From contig WBZZ01002570.1 in assembly GCA_019918135.1 (NCBI GenBank), positions 15,001 to 79,000 of the forward strand: a DNA stretch of 64,000 bases, written 5' to 3'. The notes under the pieces were generated by a model that saw nothing but the letters and a program-made list of their open reading frames with translations, was not told where the DNA came from and did no database searches. The position numbers and the translations under genes were made by a program. Source of the stretch: Paulinella micropora. Taxonomy: Eukaryota > Cercozoa > Imbricatea > Euglyphida > Paulinellidae. Below are positions 29,299 to 39,114 of the stretch, one piece after another (position 1 is the first letter of the stretch; each line of letters starts with the position of its first letter).

Positions 29299-29765
29299 AT
29301 GTCCCTGCGCGAGGCTACTCCACCCAAAGGCCCTGCTAAAGCAGCCCGTGAAGGCCCTTGGCCTGCCGAGACACAATTATATGACCATGCGATAAGCATC
29401 CTGCTGGGAGCATCTTTGGCGATCTGAGGCCTTCCCGAGAACAGACGCCTATGGGGCAGCCCAGCAGGTGGACTGAGCATACTGCCATGATGTTAGGCCT
29501 GTTAGACACGCTCGTGTTGACTAAGCGCAGCCAAGTAGTAAACCCTATCAAGTACCACGACAACGCCAAGCTGTGTCTGCTAGCGGCGTACTTGCAAAGC
29601 AGAACGACGCACGAGCACCTCGCGACGCTTCAGTGCGCCATGGTTTTTTCTTTTCTCCTCTATCGCGCGCTGCGCCTCGTCAAGAATGGACAAGCGCCAG
29701 CAGCGGTTCTAGTATGAGACAGCTCGCTGGCGGATGAAATCAACCAAGAACTGGCCGGCCTCTTT
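29299..29765 (+). pseudogene. Truncated duplicate of the macro-like gene 5' part
   Basis: Begins ATGTCCCTGCGCGAGGC like the gene at 29977. It follows that gene through HAISILLG, the WTEHTAMMLGLLDTL segment, YHDNAKLCLLAAYLQSRTTH and CAMVFSFLLYRALRLVK, then stops matching after the equivalent of residue ~185. Internally shortened and interrupted; not expected to give a working product. Confidence 0.85.
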
Positions 29766-29959
29766 TAACTCACTGTAAACTAAACTCGGCCCGCTTTAGC
29801 TCATGGATTTTTTCAAAGAAGGAAAGATGACAATGACAATGTGATGGGGGGCTTCTCCTTTTTTGCACCTGGCTCCCCCTCTTCCTTCCCCCTCTCTACT
29901 CTTTCCTTTGGATTTTTTCTTCTTTCTCTTGTTTCTCTCCCGAGTCATTGTAGCCAGGT

Positions 29960-29966
29960 TATATAA
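29960..29966 (+). promoter_or_regulatory. TATATAA box
   Basis: Eleven bases separate the box from ATG 29977, so any leader would be extremely short, as in many large DNA virus genes. Conserved in the duplicate at 29284. Confidence 0.45.
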
Positions 29967-29976
29967 GAAAATCAAA

Positions 29977-32462
29977 ATGTCCCTGCGCGAGGCCACTCCG
30001 CTCAACAAGGCCTGCCCCAAGCAGCCCGCCGCAGCCCGAGCAAGTCCTGCGCCGGCCGAGACAAAATTATATCGCCATGCGATCAGCATCCTGCTGGGGG
30101 GCATGCTTGGCGACCTAAGGTTTTTGCCAGAGCAGATGGCTGCGGGGCAACCCCGCAAGTGGACTGGGCATACTGCCATGATGTTGTGCCTGTTAGACAC
30201 GCTCGTGTCGACCAAGCGCGGCCAATTAGTAAACCCTAGCGAGCTGCGCCAGAGCTTCAACAGCAGCCAGGCAGAGGGTGACTGCGGTCGTTCCATGGAC
30301 AGCGCCCCCCTTTTGCGCACGGCCCCCGTCGCTATCCAGTACCACGACAACGCCAAGCTGTGTCTGCTGGCGGCGTACGTGCAGAGCAGAACGACGCACG
30401 AGCACCCGGCGACGCTCCAGTGCGCTATGGTTTTTTCTTTTCTCCTCTATCGCGCGCTGCGCCTCGTCAAGGCAGGACAAGCGCTCGGGCTTAACCAAAT
30501 TCTAGGTAGGGACGACAACTCTCTGGCGGCTGAAATCAACAGAGAACTGGCCGGCATGTGCGCGGACGACAAGGCCTGGCTAAAGCAGCATGGGTGGCAC
30601 GGCCAGGACCAGCTGCACCGAGATTTTCCCTCGGTTCTTATGGATGACGTTGTCAGACTGGTCACCAGCCAGCTAGGTTCCAGATGGGACTGGCGTGCGG
30701 GCGACTTCTTGCTCACACGCGCCGGGTCTGCGCGGATCGATCTCACCAACTGTCTAGACGCGCTGGCAGTGTGTTTGCACCTGCTGCACCTCTGGGCTGG
30801 TTCGCTCCAGCGAGCGCAGGATAAGTTGGAGCAAGCCCGGAGGGAATTCTCCGACTCCGAACTGTCCGGTGGCACCGACTCTATGGCCGTGCTAGTGTGT
30901 CAGCTAGTTGGGGCGCTCTACGGACTCGGCGTCGTCGAAAGATCCGCACAGCCCCCCGCCTGGTTTAGGGAGCTTTTTCAGGCTGCCCCCGGCTCAGTCA
31001 CGCAACTCTCCGCCAAGGTCCAGGGCTACTGGCAGCCCCGGACGAGGGTAACGGCTGGTTCGAACTGCTCTTTGGCTTCCAGGAAAGGACTAACGCTAGC
31101 TCTCCCCATTCTTCCGAAAAAGACAGCCACGCGTGGAACAAAGCACAGTTCAAGCTGTCTGATGGCCAAATAGGAAGAGACAAAGAGAAGGTCTTTTTCT
31201 TGCGCAAGCACGGAGAAGACCAAACACAACGAGAATTTGTCGCGGGCAACTTCGAGGTACCGACGCTTCAGAAACTGAGAGAAGAAGTATTGGCGCTGGC
31301 TACGGGCAGACTGCCACCTACAGCTGCCGTGGCGGCAGACGACCAGGACGAGGAAATGAACGAGATGCTATCAAGAATGCTGGGACTGTCGGTCCAGTAT
31401 CTCAAAGAAAACGCGAGGGAAACCAAGGCAAATACAGAGGCCCAAAAGGCTGCCGACCTGCGCGCCTGGATCCGAGCAGGCACAGCTCCTGTCCGGGTTT
31501 CCTTCTCGCACAAAGTCACCTACTCCGTCTTTAATGAGCATTGTCACGAGGCAAACAACGGGGCCGTCTTCCAGGTCGCGTCTCATTTCAATTGTCTCGA
31601 ATTTATGAACCCCCAGCAGACGCCCGGACACGGTATCACTTGCTATTACCAAGACCACACGCAGGGGCGGGACTGCGCCCTGGCCGCAGCCCCCGCTCTG
31701 TTCTACCGACAGTACTCCCGGGAGGGGTCTAATGTTCAGCTAAATACTCTCGGCAGGGTTATCGAGCTGCTGCAACAAAAGTTGTCCAAGCAAAACAACC
31801 AGAACCGCGACTTTCTTCACGTCAGTAATGGCTACGCCTTTTGTAGCGCCAAGAACATGCGAGCCATCGCGGAATACCTACAAAACGCCAGCGAGGAAGA
31901 CAAGAGCCAGATCCGGGGGCTCCAGCAAGTAGGCCTCGTGACGAACGCCGAGGTGCCGTTCGCGGAACGCCGACAAGACATGTTCGTGCTCCGATCCCCC
32001 CAGCCGGATCGGGGGTGGTGGAACAAAGAAGGGATCCAGCTTGTACATCAAGTCCTGTGTTCTGCCCTAAGCATAGCGAATGCCGGCGTAAACGAGAAAG
32101 ACAAGCCTGCGTGGTACCCATTGGCCAGGCTGGTTCTTGAAGCTCAGTACGAAGCGACCTTGCTCTTCGCCTTGCGGCGCTATCTGCAACAATGGCTCGG
32201 CGTGGCACGCCGCCCGGTAAAGGTCTACTTGACCTGTGTGGGCGGCGGGGTGTTTGGAAACCGGCGCGAGGACATTGCAGCCGCGATTCAACATGCGATC
32301 TCCGAGGTGCAGAAAATAGAGGTCCCCACCCTAACAGAGGGGAGGCCCGGGCTGGAAATCTGCGTGCTTCATTACAAGAAAATCGACCCTTTTTATCAAA
32401 AAGAGATACAAAACCCACACCAGCGCCCTGCAGCGGCAGCCCCGCGTGCAAAGCGAGTATAA
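29977..32462 (+). CDS. Large protein with a probable macro-domain-like C-terminal half
   Basis: ATG at 29977. The N-terminal ~340 residues are helical with no recognised domain. The C-terminal half has FQVASHFNCLEFMNPQQTPG, then Y..D.TQGRDCALAAAPALFYRQY, then VYLTCVGGGVFGN near the end. This combination is seen in a widespread family of ADP-ribose-binding (macro-like) proteins; the assignment is from memory and moderate. Such proteins bind or remove ADP-ribose. The locus appears interrupted about once; whether this is decay or an assembly error is open. AATCTTAATAAAAAA follows the stop at once. A truncated duplicate lies 200 bases upstream. Confidence 0.6.
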
Positions 32463-32763
32463 AGAAAAATCTTAATAAAAAAAACTTCTCGGTCTGGACC
32501 AGAACAATCATAGTCGTTTAGCGCGTTCTTGTGCCACCCCGCTGGCGCGGGCTGGAAGGAAGAAAAGGAGGGGGGGCTGCAGGGGGGGTCACGGGGGGGC
32601 GGCGGCCCCCGCATCTGGCGGCTCAGTTGTGACAGTAATTGCAACCAGTATTCACTCAAGTACCCAGCGTCGGCGAGTTTTAAATGTGTGAGCCCTGGTG
32701 GCAACTTGTACGGGTCCGTGTTAATTCAGCGTATTCTTTTTCGCACTTTCTTAGCGCGCCCGT

Positions 32764-32946
32764 CGACAAGCAAATGCAGAAGCTTTGCGCACGTGTCGCC
32801 AAGGTGTCCGGGCGCGGAGCCTTTCAGTCTCGCCTAGAAGAACTACGGGTTTCCCTGCAGCCCCACGTCTTGCTTGCGTTGCGTGGCAGCGCCCAGGCGC
32901 TCGAGGTTTGGTGGCAGATTAAGGAATGTACACAAAAAAAAGATTA
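32764..32946 (+). pseudogene. C-terminal coding remnant
   Basis: Protein-like tail (VDKQMQKLCARVAKVSGRGA ... EVWWQIKECTQKK) ending at a stop overlapping the start of a 3'-end element. The upstream part is repeat, so only the gene's end survives. A second stretch just before it (YPASASFKCVSPGGNLYGS) is in a related position. Confidence 0.35.
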
Positions 32947-32980
32947 ATAAAAAAAGTGAACAGAGTTTTAATCTTGGCGG
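32936..32980 (+). terminator. 3'-end element
   Basis: AAAAAAGATTAATAAAAAAA ... GAGTTTTAATCTTGGCGG directly after the coding remnant. Confidence 0.55.
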
Positions 32981-33062
32981 GGGTTTACACAATGTCTTTC
33001 TATGTCGTCTTCTTCGTGCCCGAGAGCGCGCAAGCCGAGGGCTGGCCGATGTCTTGGAGCCT

Positions 33063-33338
33063 TTACAATTCTGCAGATCTGATAGTTTCAGTATTTTTGT
33101 AGTCAAATGCTTGTTGTTCATTGCGCAATGCAAGAAGATCGCCCAATGCAACCTTAACAGTTGCAAGAGGCGATGTATTCAGTGCACTGACAAAACGTTC
33201 TCCGCTCGCTGTTGCAGGCTGGTTGTGTTGGACTGACATTACATAGAATTTATCTTTGTTTGATAAATCTTTATCTGTCCAGCGGTATGCGTAACCGTTC
33301 TGTACAAGTTTCTCAGGTTTCGAAGAACTACTGGGCAA
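33063..33338 (-). CDS. Hypothetical protein, ~91 aa, start uncertain
   Basis: The frame opens with TTG at 33338; no good ATG is in frame near it. The product has ordinary globular composition (NGYAYRWTDKDLSNKDKFYV, then SALNTSPLATVKVALGDLLA). AT-richer than neighbouring genes. No family recognised. Confidence 0.4.
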   Translation of the reverse strand: MPSSSSKPEKLVQNGYAYRWTDKDLSNKDKFYVMSVQHNQPATASGERFVSALNTSPLATVKVALGDLLALRNEQQAFDYKNTETIRSAEL

Positions 33339-33512
33339 TGAACGTTTGCATTTCCTACACCACGCGCCACCTCCCTTCTCCTCGCCCTCCCCCCCCCGTT
33401 CCTCTCTCTCTCTTTCTCTCTCTCCCTCATTCTCCTGCTCCTCTTTCTCTCTCTTCCCCCTCGTTCCCTCTTATCTCTCCCGGAGCGGACGAGGGGACAG
33501 CTCGCCGTTCCT
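33339..33512. repeat. CT-rich microsatellite
   Basis: Pyrimidine tract with (CT)n at about 33398-33470; no gene. Confidence 0.7.
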
Positions 33513-34724
33513 TTAGCGCTGAACTCTTAGCTTGTGCAGCTCGAGAGCTTGCGCCAGGCGCTCGACTCCTGTGTTTGTGACTTGCAAAGCTTTGCCTAGC
33601 TCTAGCGATCTCAGACCCGCCAGCTGTTCCAAATGGATAAGCCCCCCGTTAGTCACCTCACAGCAAGTCCCGAGGCGCAGCTCGCACAGGCCCGTGAACC
33701 GCGATAGGTGCTTCAGCGTGTCGTCGTTGATGCTTACGTTAAGTAGGTGCAGCCGCCGGAGATCCTTTGCCATGGGCATTTGTGTGAGCCACGTGCCAGC
33801 GTACTCGTCTTGAAGCTCTAGCCCGAGGCTGCGCAGCACCGCAAAGCGCCGCACCAGTGGGCGCAGCCCGCTGTTGGTCAATCGATTGTGGCCAAGGATC
33901 TCCGGGGGGCAAGGCCCCCCGAGCCCCCCTTCAGCCCGCGCCAGCGGGCTGGCAGTCCGTGAGACAGTTGAGATCGCGACACTTCAGACGCGAGAGCTTG
34001 GGCAGAGCGGCAAGGTTCGTCGGGGATACGTGCATGCCGCAATGCGAAACCTCAAGCTCCTCCAGCTCTGGCAGCGCACTGCAGAGCTCGTTGAGGGAGG
34101 TGCGGTTGACGCCCTGAAAGTGGCGCAGACGGAGCCCCTGCAGACCAGGCAATGTTTGGATTTGGGCCAGCCAAGGAAGATCATCATGTATCGTTTGCTC
34201 GATCTCCAAGTTCAGCAGCCCCGGCGCAAGTTTCAGCAGCCTCGTAAACCCGCTCAACCCAAGTGCCCTCTCTGGATTGAGACTACGGACAAGGGCGGAT
34301 TTCCCGCAAGCAGTGCCAGAAGCTTGTCTTTGGTTAAGTCGTCGCCGCTGGCCTTCAGTCGCTGTGGCCTAAGCTGGCTCAATAAATTGTTAGAGGGAAC
34401 GTTTGTCTTTGTGTCGGCCGACATGGCTAGCGAGCAGCAGAACCCCCCGGCCGCGAGAAAAGCGCGCCCCGCCGGAGAAGACAAGAAATGGCCATGGCTG
34501 CGGAGTCTGAGATCAAGCTCCAACACATTGCTTAGGCTCTGCCAGAAATGTCGCTTTTGCATGATAGACGCCCAGAGTTTGCAAACCCTGAACGCCGTGC
34601 GCAAACTCGCGGGCTCTCCGAGAAAGACCAGCACGACAGACCACATTGCTGGATCAACATCCAACCAACCCCAGCCCGATGCGCGCAGGCACAACCGCTT
34701 CCGGGGGGATCGTGTGAATGGCAT
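33513..34724 (-). pseudogene. Interrupted F-box/LRR gene
   Basis: From ATG 34724 comes a basic start, then an F-box (WLDVDPAMWSVVLVFLGEPA ... VCKLWASI), then LRRs (LQGLRLRHFQGVNRTSLNEL, LEELEVSHCGMHV, LCELRLGTCCEVTNGGLIHL, LRSLELGKALQVTNTGVERL). Known family role: SCF substrate receptor. It is divided among about three frames, and a short GC palindrome element lies within it. Either a decayed gene or affected by assembly indels. Confidence 0.7.
33899..33955. repeat. GC palindrome element inside the LRR gene
   Basis: CTCCGGGGGGCAAGGCCCCC followed by CAGCCCGC-GCCA-GCGGGCTG (perfect 8-bp arms). It has no LRR counterpart and interrupts the repeat pattern. Related GC palindromes occur near 2170 and 32535. 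Confidence 0.7.
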
Positions 34725-34865
34725 TGGCGGTGCTTCACGAGCGAGGGCTAAAGAAAAAAGAACGGCAGAGCCACGTGGCACAACAGAAAATCGCAAAGGT
34801 GATACGTTGTGTCTACAAAGCACAGAACTGCTGATTTAAACTTTTTAAACGTCAGTTAGCGAGGG

Positions 34866-34950
34866 TGGGGGGGGGGGTGGCGCCCCCCCCCCACCCCTCT
34901 ACTGCAGAGCCGGGCCCGAGGAATGGGGAGGGGGCGCCCCCCCCCCCTCC
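34866..34950. repeat. Two adjacent G-run/C-run palindromes
   Basis: GGGGGGGGGTGGCGCCCCCC at ~34868-34895 and GGGGGCGCCCCCCCCCC at ~34930-34950, in the space before the zinc-ribbon gene. Confidence 0.8.
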
Positions 34951-35061
34951 CCAACGCCACGCGCGCGGCTTTGTATGTCGGCTCCTTTTTGGTGAGGCGA
35001 GGTACGGCTTTGCCTGTCACACGCACAAAAAAAAGAAACGCTAGCTGACCAACAGCAAACC

Positions 35062-35637
35062 ATGAGCACCACCACTTCTACCAGCACGAGCCAGGCCGAC
35101 CAGACGGAACTCCGGCCTGCCCCTGCCTCCGGGGATAGCCCGCCTAGGAAGAAAGCACGCCTGCAAGCTGAGCGTGCGCAACCCGCTACCAGGCCTGTGC
35201 TGGCGGAATCCGACCTAATGCTAATTACGCGTGGGCCGGACCCCGTCAACCGCGCTTTCTGTGCCCAGCGTCGCAGGTACCGGGCCTGTTGGGAGGCGTC
35301 CGCGGGCACAGAAGCTAAGGTCGCAGCCTTAGGCCAACGAGTTCGAGAGGTTAGCGCGAACGCAGAAGCAGCGGCCCCCTTGCTTCGTGAGCTTTTTGGA
35401 GCCCTGGCGGGCGCTTGCGCGCTGCTGCAACGACTGCAAGAAGTCAACGAAGAAGCAGTCGAGAGCGGAGATTACTACGCTGTGCGTGAGTGTAAAGGGG
35501 AGAATTGTGGAGAATTATTGTACGACGAACAGTATGAAAAGTGTCCGTGTGGCGCTGTCTGGGACGAATTTGGGCGGCAGCTGAACAAAACCTCGGCCTT
35601 GTCGCCGGGCCAAATGAGCCCAGCGCGTGTGTGCTAA
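35062..35637 (+). CDS. Zinc-ribbon-ended protein, 191 aa
   Basis: ATG at 35062. A Ser/Thr-rich start and a basic patch (PPRKKARLQAERA, NLS-like) precede a helical middle (~75-135, Leu/Ala/Glu-rich). A compact Cys cluster CKGENC...CPCG at ~143-165 (pattern C-x4-C, then C-x-C) should bind zinc. No family recognised; a nuclear role is inference. A textbook 3'-end element follows the stop. Confidence 0.7.
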   Translation: MSTTTSTSTSQADQTELRPAPASGDSPPRKKARLQAERAQPATRPVLAESDLMLITRGPDPVNRAFCAQRRRYRACWEASAGTEAKVAALGQRVREVSANAEAAAPLLRELFGALAGACALLQRLQEVNEEAVESGDYYAVRECKGENCGELLYDEQYEKCPCGAVWDEFGRQLNKTSALSPGQMSPARVC

Positions 35638-35702
35638 GCATGTACAAAAAAAAATAATAAAAAGAAATCCTTGACAAAGTTTTTAATTTTGGCACTGAGA
35701 AC
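35638..35702 (+). terminator. 3'-end element after the zinc-ribbon gene
   Basis: ATGTACAAAAAAAAATAATA, then AAAGAAATCCTTGACAAAGT and TTTTGGCACTGAGAACTAAG, starting right after the stop codon; the best gene-linked example of the family. Confidence 0.7.
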
Positions 35703-35752
35703 TAAGAGAGGGAGAAAGCCCAAACAAGTTTTTTCTAAAAGGCCCTTTTTCA

Positions 35753-38467
35753 TTACGAACACGCGTCGAGATCCCTGAAGATCTGGTCGAGCAGCGCTTG
35801 TCTGAGGCGCAGGCTGGTGCGCGACGGTCCGTCGGGTCTGAAGAAGGGCAGTTCGTCGTCGGGCATCATTAGGTTTTGCCACAGGAATGAAACTAGGAGC
35901 AGCCAGGGCTCCCCGAGAGCCCTGCCGAGGTCGGCCGCCCGGCGGGAGCAGCTGACCTGCAGTGCCCGAGCTAACGACCAGAGAGCGCAGACGCCTTCGT
36001 GTCCCCGTTGGTCCGGCCCGAGCTGTGCGCGCGCCGATCTCCCTCGGGCCGTCCGTCGTGGGGGGGGCCGGAGCGAGACGGCGAGGCCGCGCCTTCCGAA
36101 GGCCGTGGACAAGGGACCCGCCCAACATTGCCACCCGTCGGCCAGCGCGTCCGCGTCTGCGCTGACGGGATCGTACACGTACACGGGTGTGACTACCCGG
36201 GGCTTGCCTCCGGGTGTTGCCGTGGGTTCGGGTTCGGGCTGGTCGACAAACACGACCAGTGAGTGCCAATCAGCAGCATCATCATCTCTGCGAACGCGCA
36301 GCAAGAAAGTACAATGCTGGCTGCGCTCCCGGGGCGTCAGCCCCAGCCCCGCGCTGGGGTGCGTGCAAGGCAGGACCCGCGGGCAGAGCCCGCTAAAGGG
36401 TCTGTCGCGCAAGTATCGAAATTGGTTGAGGCGCCGCAGAACCGGGTCGCGCGCTCGAGGCCCAATACCGCCCAGAAAAGCATGCGCCGCCTCGATCCGG
36501 CCCATACCAAAGCTCACCGACCCGTCTTCCAGGTAGCGAGGGTTCAGCTGTGGGTTGTAGCGGCGGCCGACGTCTTTTACGCAGCGCAGCCACCACGCCA
36601 TCACCCAGCCGTCCTCCTGCCGTCCGTACCGCACCGCCAGGTCCCAGCCCAAAACACCCGAAATGCGCGCACGCTCCGGACGTGGCGCACGCCCCGCGCC
36701 CCTCGCTGCACGCGGCGTGCTGCGCCAGCCGGCACCGCAGGCTGCGCCACGTGCTAGAAACTCCAAGCATGTGTGCGCTGCGGCACACTCCCAGGCTCGC
36801 GCAAACTCAGGGCCCGCGGGCCCATAACCGCGCCCTGGCACTCGCTCCAAGGGCAGGTCCAGATCGCTGGTAAATCCGCGAAGTTGCCTGCTTTTGCGAT
36901 ACGCAACGACCAGCGTATCATAAAGCCTGATTATCCCGAAGAGATCGGGGCCGCCTACATAGAAGGCGTCGCCCACCTTGTGCACCCTGGTGTCTAACAC
37001 GTACCTCCGTAGGTGACAGCCTGTGGTTTGCGGGAAGTTTTCCGGGCCTTCTCTGCCCGGGGCTAGTACTATGAGGGCGCGGAGAGCTGCGTCTAGGCTT
37101 TTCTCAAAGAAGTCCAGCACCTGCCCCAGCTCTAGCGGGGGCTCGCTCGCCCCTCTCGTCGCGAGCCTCTTGCGCAGAAGCTTGGGCAGGGCTTCTCCTA
37201 CCCCCAGGCACGCAGACACACTAAGCGCCCGCTCCGTGCCAGCTTGCGCACAGGCCAGCGCCAGGCCGGGCCTCAGCAGCGACGGGGGGTACAGTACACA
37301 GACTGGGTCGCGTTCTAGAGCCAGGTCGATGAGTGCGCCCCTGATGAAATCATCGTGGGCCGGCGACTCGAGCGCCACACGGATGTCTAGCAGGCACAAC
37401 TCGGTCCTGGGACCTATGTCTACCGAGAAAAAAGGGGAGCCTGCCAGCAACTCGCAAACCTCCCGCAGAAGCGTCCGTTCTTGTTGGTGTGGTTGCCACT
37501 GCAGCCGGCCGAGCAGCTCGTCCAGCTCCTCCTGACGTTTTTGGGAGGGCGGCGGCCGCACCACCCCCCCTTCCTCCTGCCCCGCAAGGTCCCCGAGCGA
37601 GGGGGGGCGGCATCGGAGGTAGTGCAGCGCGGCGCGGACGATGGTGGATTTCGACGGGCGTGTTGTTTCCGTCGTGTCGCAGTCGTACGTGCACACCAAA
37701 CCCGGCCCCGACGCGTCTGCGGCCGCCCGCCGGGCTAGCTCTTCACTTGCCAGCTGGCAGGCGTCCAGCAGTTCCGGCGTCCAGATCTGTCCGTCCGCGG
37801 CTCTTTGCACAATCTCCCAGATGGGATCGTAGGGCAGGCTTGTGCTAGCTCGTAAGAAATTCCACTCCACGCGGCACGTGTTCGCTAGCGCTAATACCAC
37901 CGGTCGATCCTCGCTTTCTGCCCCCGCAAGCCCCTGCCCCGCTCGTAGATAGCTAGAGAGGCATGCACTCCTCCAAACACAGAGCAGGCAGGGGGCGGCA
38001 CCAGCCCCGGCACGGGGTTGGGGCGGTCCGAGGGAATCGTGCACGCCTGCACCTCCACGGGCGGGGCCGCCGCCCAAGGAAGAAGCGCGCCCGTGCAGTG
38101 CACGCTGCAGCAGAGCCCCGCGGGGCCCGAGCCTGGCGCAACAGGTAGACCAACGCCAGTCTGGTATCTTGTGCAGCCAGGGCCACGCTTCCAGCAACAG
38201 GGCCAGCACGGTCTTGGCCCTCTCCAAGGGCGGCTGCGCCGCGCCGAGCTCGGCGGGGTAATGTCCGCACCTGTCGCACACGAGCTTGACGCTAGCCAGG
38301 CGGCCGGGGCTTAGCCGGTACTTGCGCACTAGTCCTACAAAGACTGGTATTTCTCGCCGTCGGCACAGAATAGGCAAGTTGAGTTCGCGCCTCGAGCACG
38401 GCCGGCCTCCGATGGAAGCAAACACACGCGCGCTCAGAAAACACGAACACACCTCCTGGTCTGACAT
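35753..38467 (-). CDS. Large protein with adenain/Ulp1-type cysteine protease domain, 904 aa
   Basis: ATG at 38467, TTTTTATAAC about 40 bases upstream. The N-terminal ~650 residues carry a CDRC pair (~64-67) and no recognised domain. The C-terminal ~180 residues show a papain-like Ulp1/adenain order: His in DWHSLVVF (~735), Asp in YVYDPV (~766), Gln in PDQRGHEG (~820) and Cys in GVCALWSL (~827). Gln and Cys are 7 apart, as in adenovirus protease. Known families: adenain, ASFV S273R and SUMO proteases (clan CE). In large DNA viruses such enzymes mature structural proteins; other host-directed roles are possible. A broken paralogue lies at 24173-25919. Confidence 0.75.
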   Translation of the reverse strand: MSDQEVCSCFLSARVFASIGGRPCSRRELNLPILCRRREIPVFVGLVRKYRLSPGRLASVKLVCDRCGHYPAELGAAQPPLERAKTVLALLLEAWPWLHKIPDWRWSTCCARLGPRGALLQRALHGRASSLGGGPARGGAGVHDSLGPPQPRAGAGAAPCLLCVWRSACLSSYLRAGQGLAGAESEDRPVVLALANTCRVEWNFLRASTSLPYDPIWEIVQRAADGQIWTPELLDACQLASEELARRAAADASGPGLVCTYDCDTTETTRPSKSTIVRAALHYLRCRPPSLGDLAGQEEGGVVRPPPSQKRQEELDELLGRLQWQPHQQERTLLREVCELLAGSPFFSVDIGPRTELCLLDIRVALESPAHDDFIRGALIDLALERDPVCVLYPPSLLRPGLALACAQAGTERALSVSACLGVGEALPKLLRKRLATRGASEPPLELGQVLDFFEKSLDAALRALIVLAPGREGPENFPQTTGCHLRRYVLDTRVHKVGDAFYVGGPDLFGIIRLYDTLVVAYRKSRQLRGFTSDLDLPLERVPGRGYGPAGPEFARAWECAAAHTCLEFLARGAACGAGWRSTPRAARGAGRAPRPERARISGVLGWDLAVRYGRQEDGWVMAWWLRCVKDVGRRYNPQLNPRYLEDGSVSFGMGRIEAAHAFLGGIGPRARDPVLRRLNQFRYLRDRPFSGLCPRVLPCTHPSAGLGLTPRERSQHCTFLLRVRRDDDAADWHSLVVFVDQPEPEPTATPGGKPRVVTPVYVYDPVSADADALADGWQCWAGPLSTAFGRRGLAVSLRPPPRRTARGRSARAQLGPDQRGHEGVCALWSLARALQVSCSRRAADLGRALGEPWLLLVSFLWQNLMMPDDELPFFRPDGPSRTSLRLRQALLDQIFRDLDACS

Positions 38468-38546
38468 GTATTGGATGCTATTAGTAAAGATTTCAGGTTA
38501 TAAAAAGTGGTATGCCTTTAATCAAAAGCTTGACAGAATTGTTAAT

Positions 38547-39114
38547 TTAGACGTAGATGAAAACACCGATGGGAATCCTGGTAGTTATGCAAAGAACCAA
38601 GATGGTCTCTCCGTTGATGTCGCTGACCGTGCGCTTGGCGTTAGGTTCTCGCGGCGGACTGGCGTCTGCTGCTAGCCAGCCCCCTATGCGTAGGCCTTCC
38701 ATGAGATCCTGTGCAGAATCCGTGGTGCGAGCAAGCCATCGTTCTTGGACCAGCGCGCGATTGCTAGAGCAGACAAAGACGCATGTGCACAAAGGGCGGG
38801 GTGGATGGGGGGCAGAGTGTGAGACAGGACCTCATAGCACCCGCAAATGGAATTACATCACCTGGCCAGAGCTCCAAGCAGTCGGTGCGTAACCCCAGGC
38901 CAGCGGGCTCTCCCGTTGAATCGACCGCAACGACGAGCTCCGAGCTAGAGACGACTCGGGGGGGTCGAGCTCTCTTCAGGTGAGCTGGCTCTAGCGAGCG
39001 TTTCAGGGCTTGCTCCACGTCGCACATGTAGACATCTCGTGTCAGGCTAATTTGGCTCAGGCGCTCGAGCTCGTCGACCAAGCGGTTACCACTTCCGGCA
39101 AGAAGTTGTGTCAA
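38547..39114 (-). pseudogene. SET-domain-like gene, interrupted
   Basis: Minus-strand frames give VVAVDSTGEPAGLGLRTDCL, then ELWPGDVIPFAG, which fits the SET opening (G.G......I..GDVI..F.G). Further on come PREPNAKRTVSDINGETILV and LCITTRIPIGVFIYV, which fit its end (PNA......I.....I..G..I.V.Y). SET proteins methylate lysines, often on histones. The region lacks a clear ATG and is split at least once; the NH..PN catalytic area is weak. Moderate confidence. Confidence 0.45.

Noticed and set aside
35634-38675. Numerous plus-strand frames across the protease gene
   Set aside because: Third-position GC bias of the minus-strand gene keeps opposite frames open; composition is Arg/Pro/Ser-rich and featureless.
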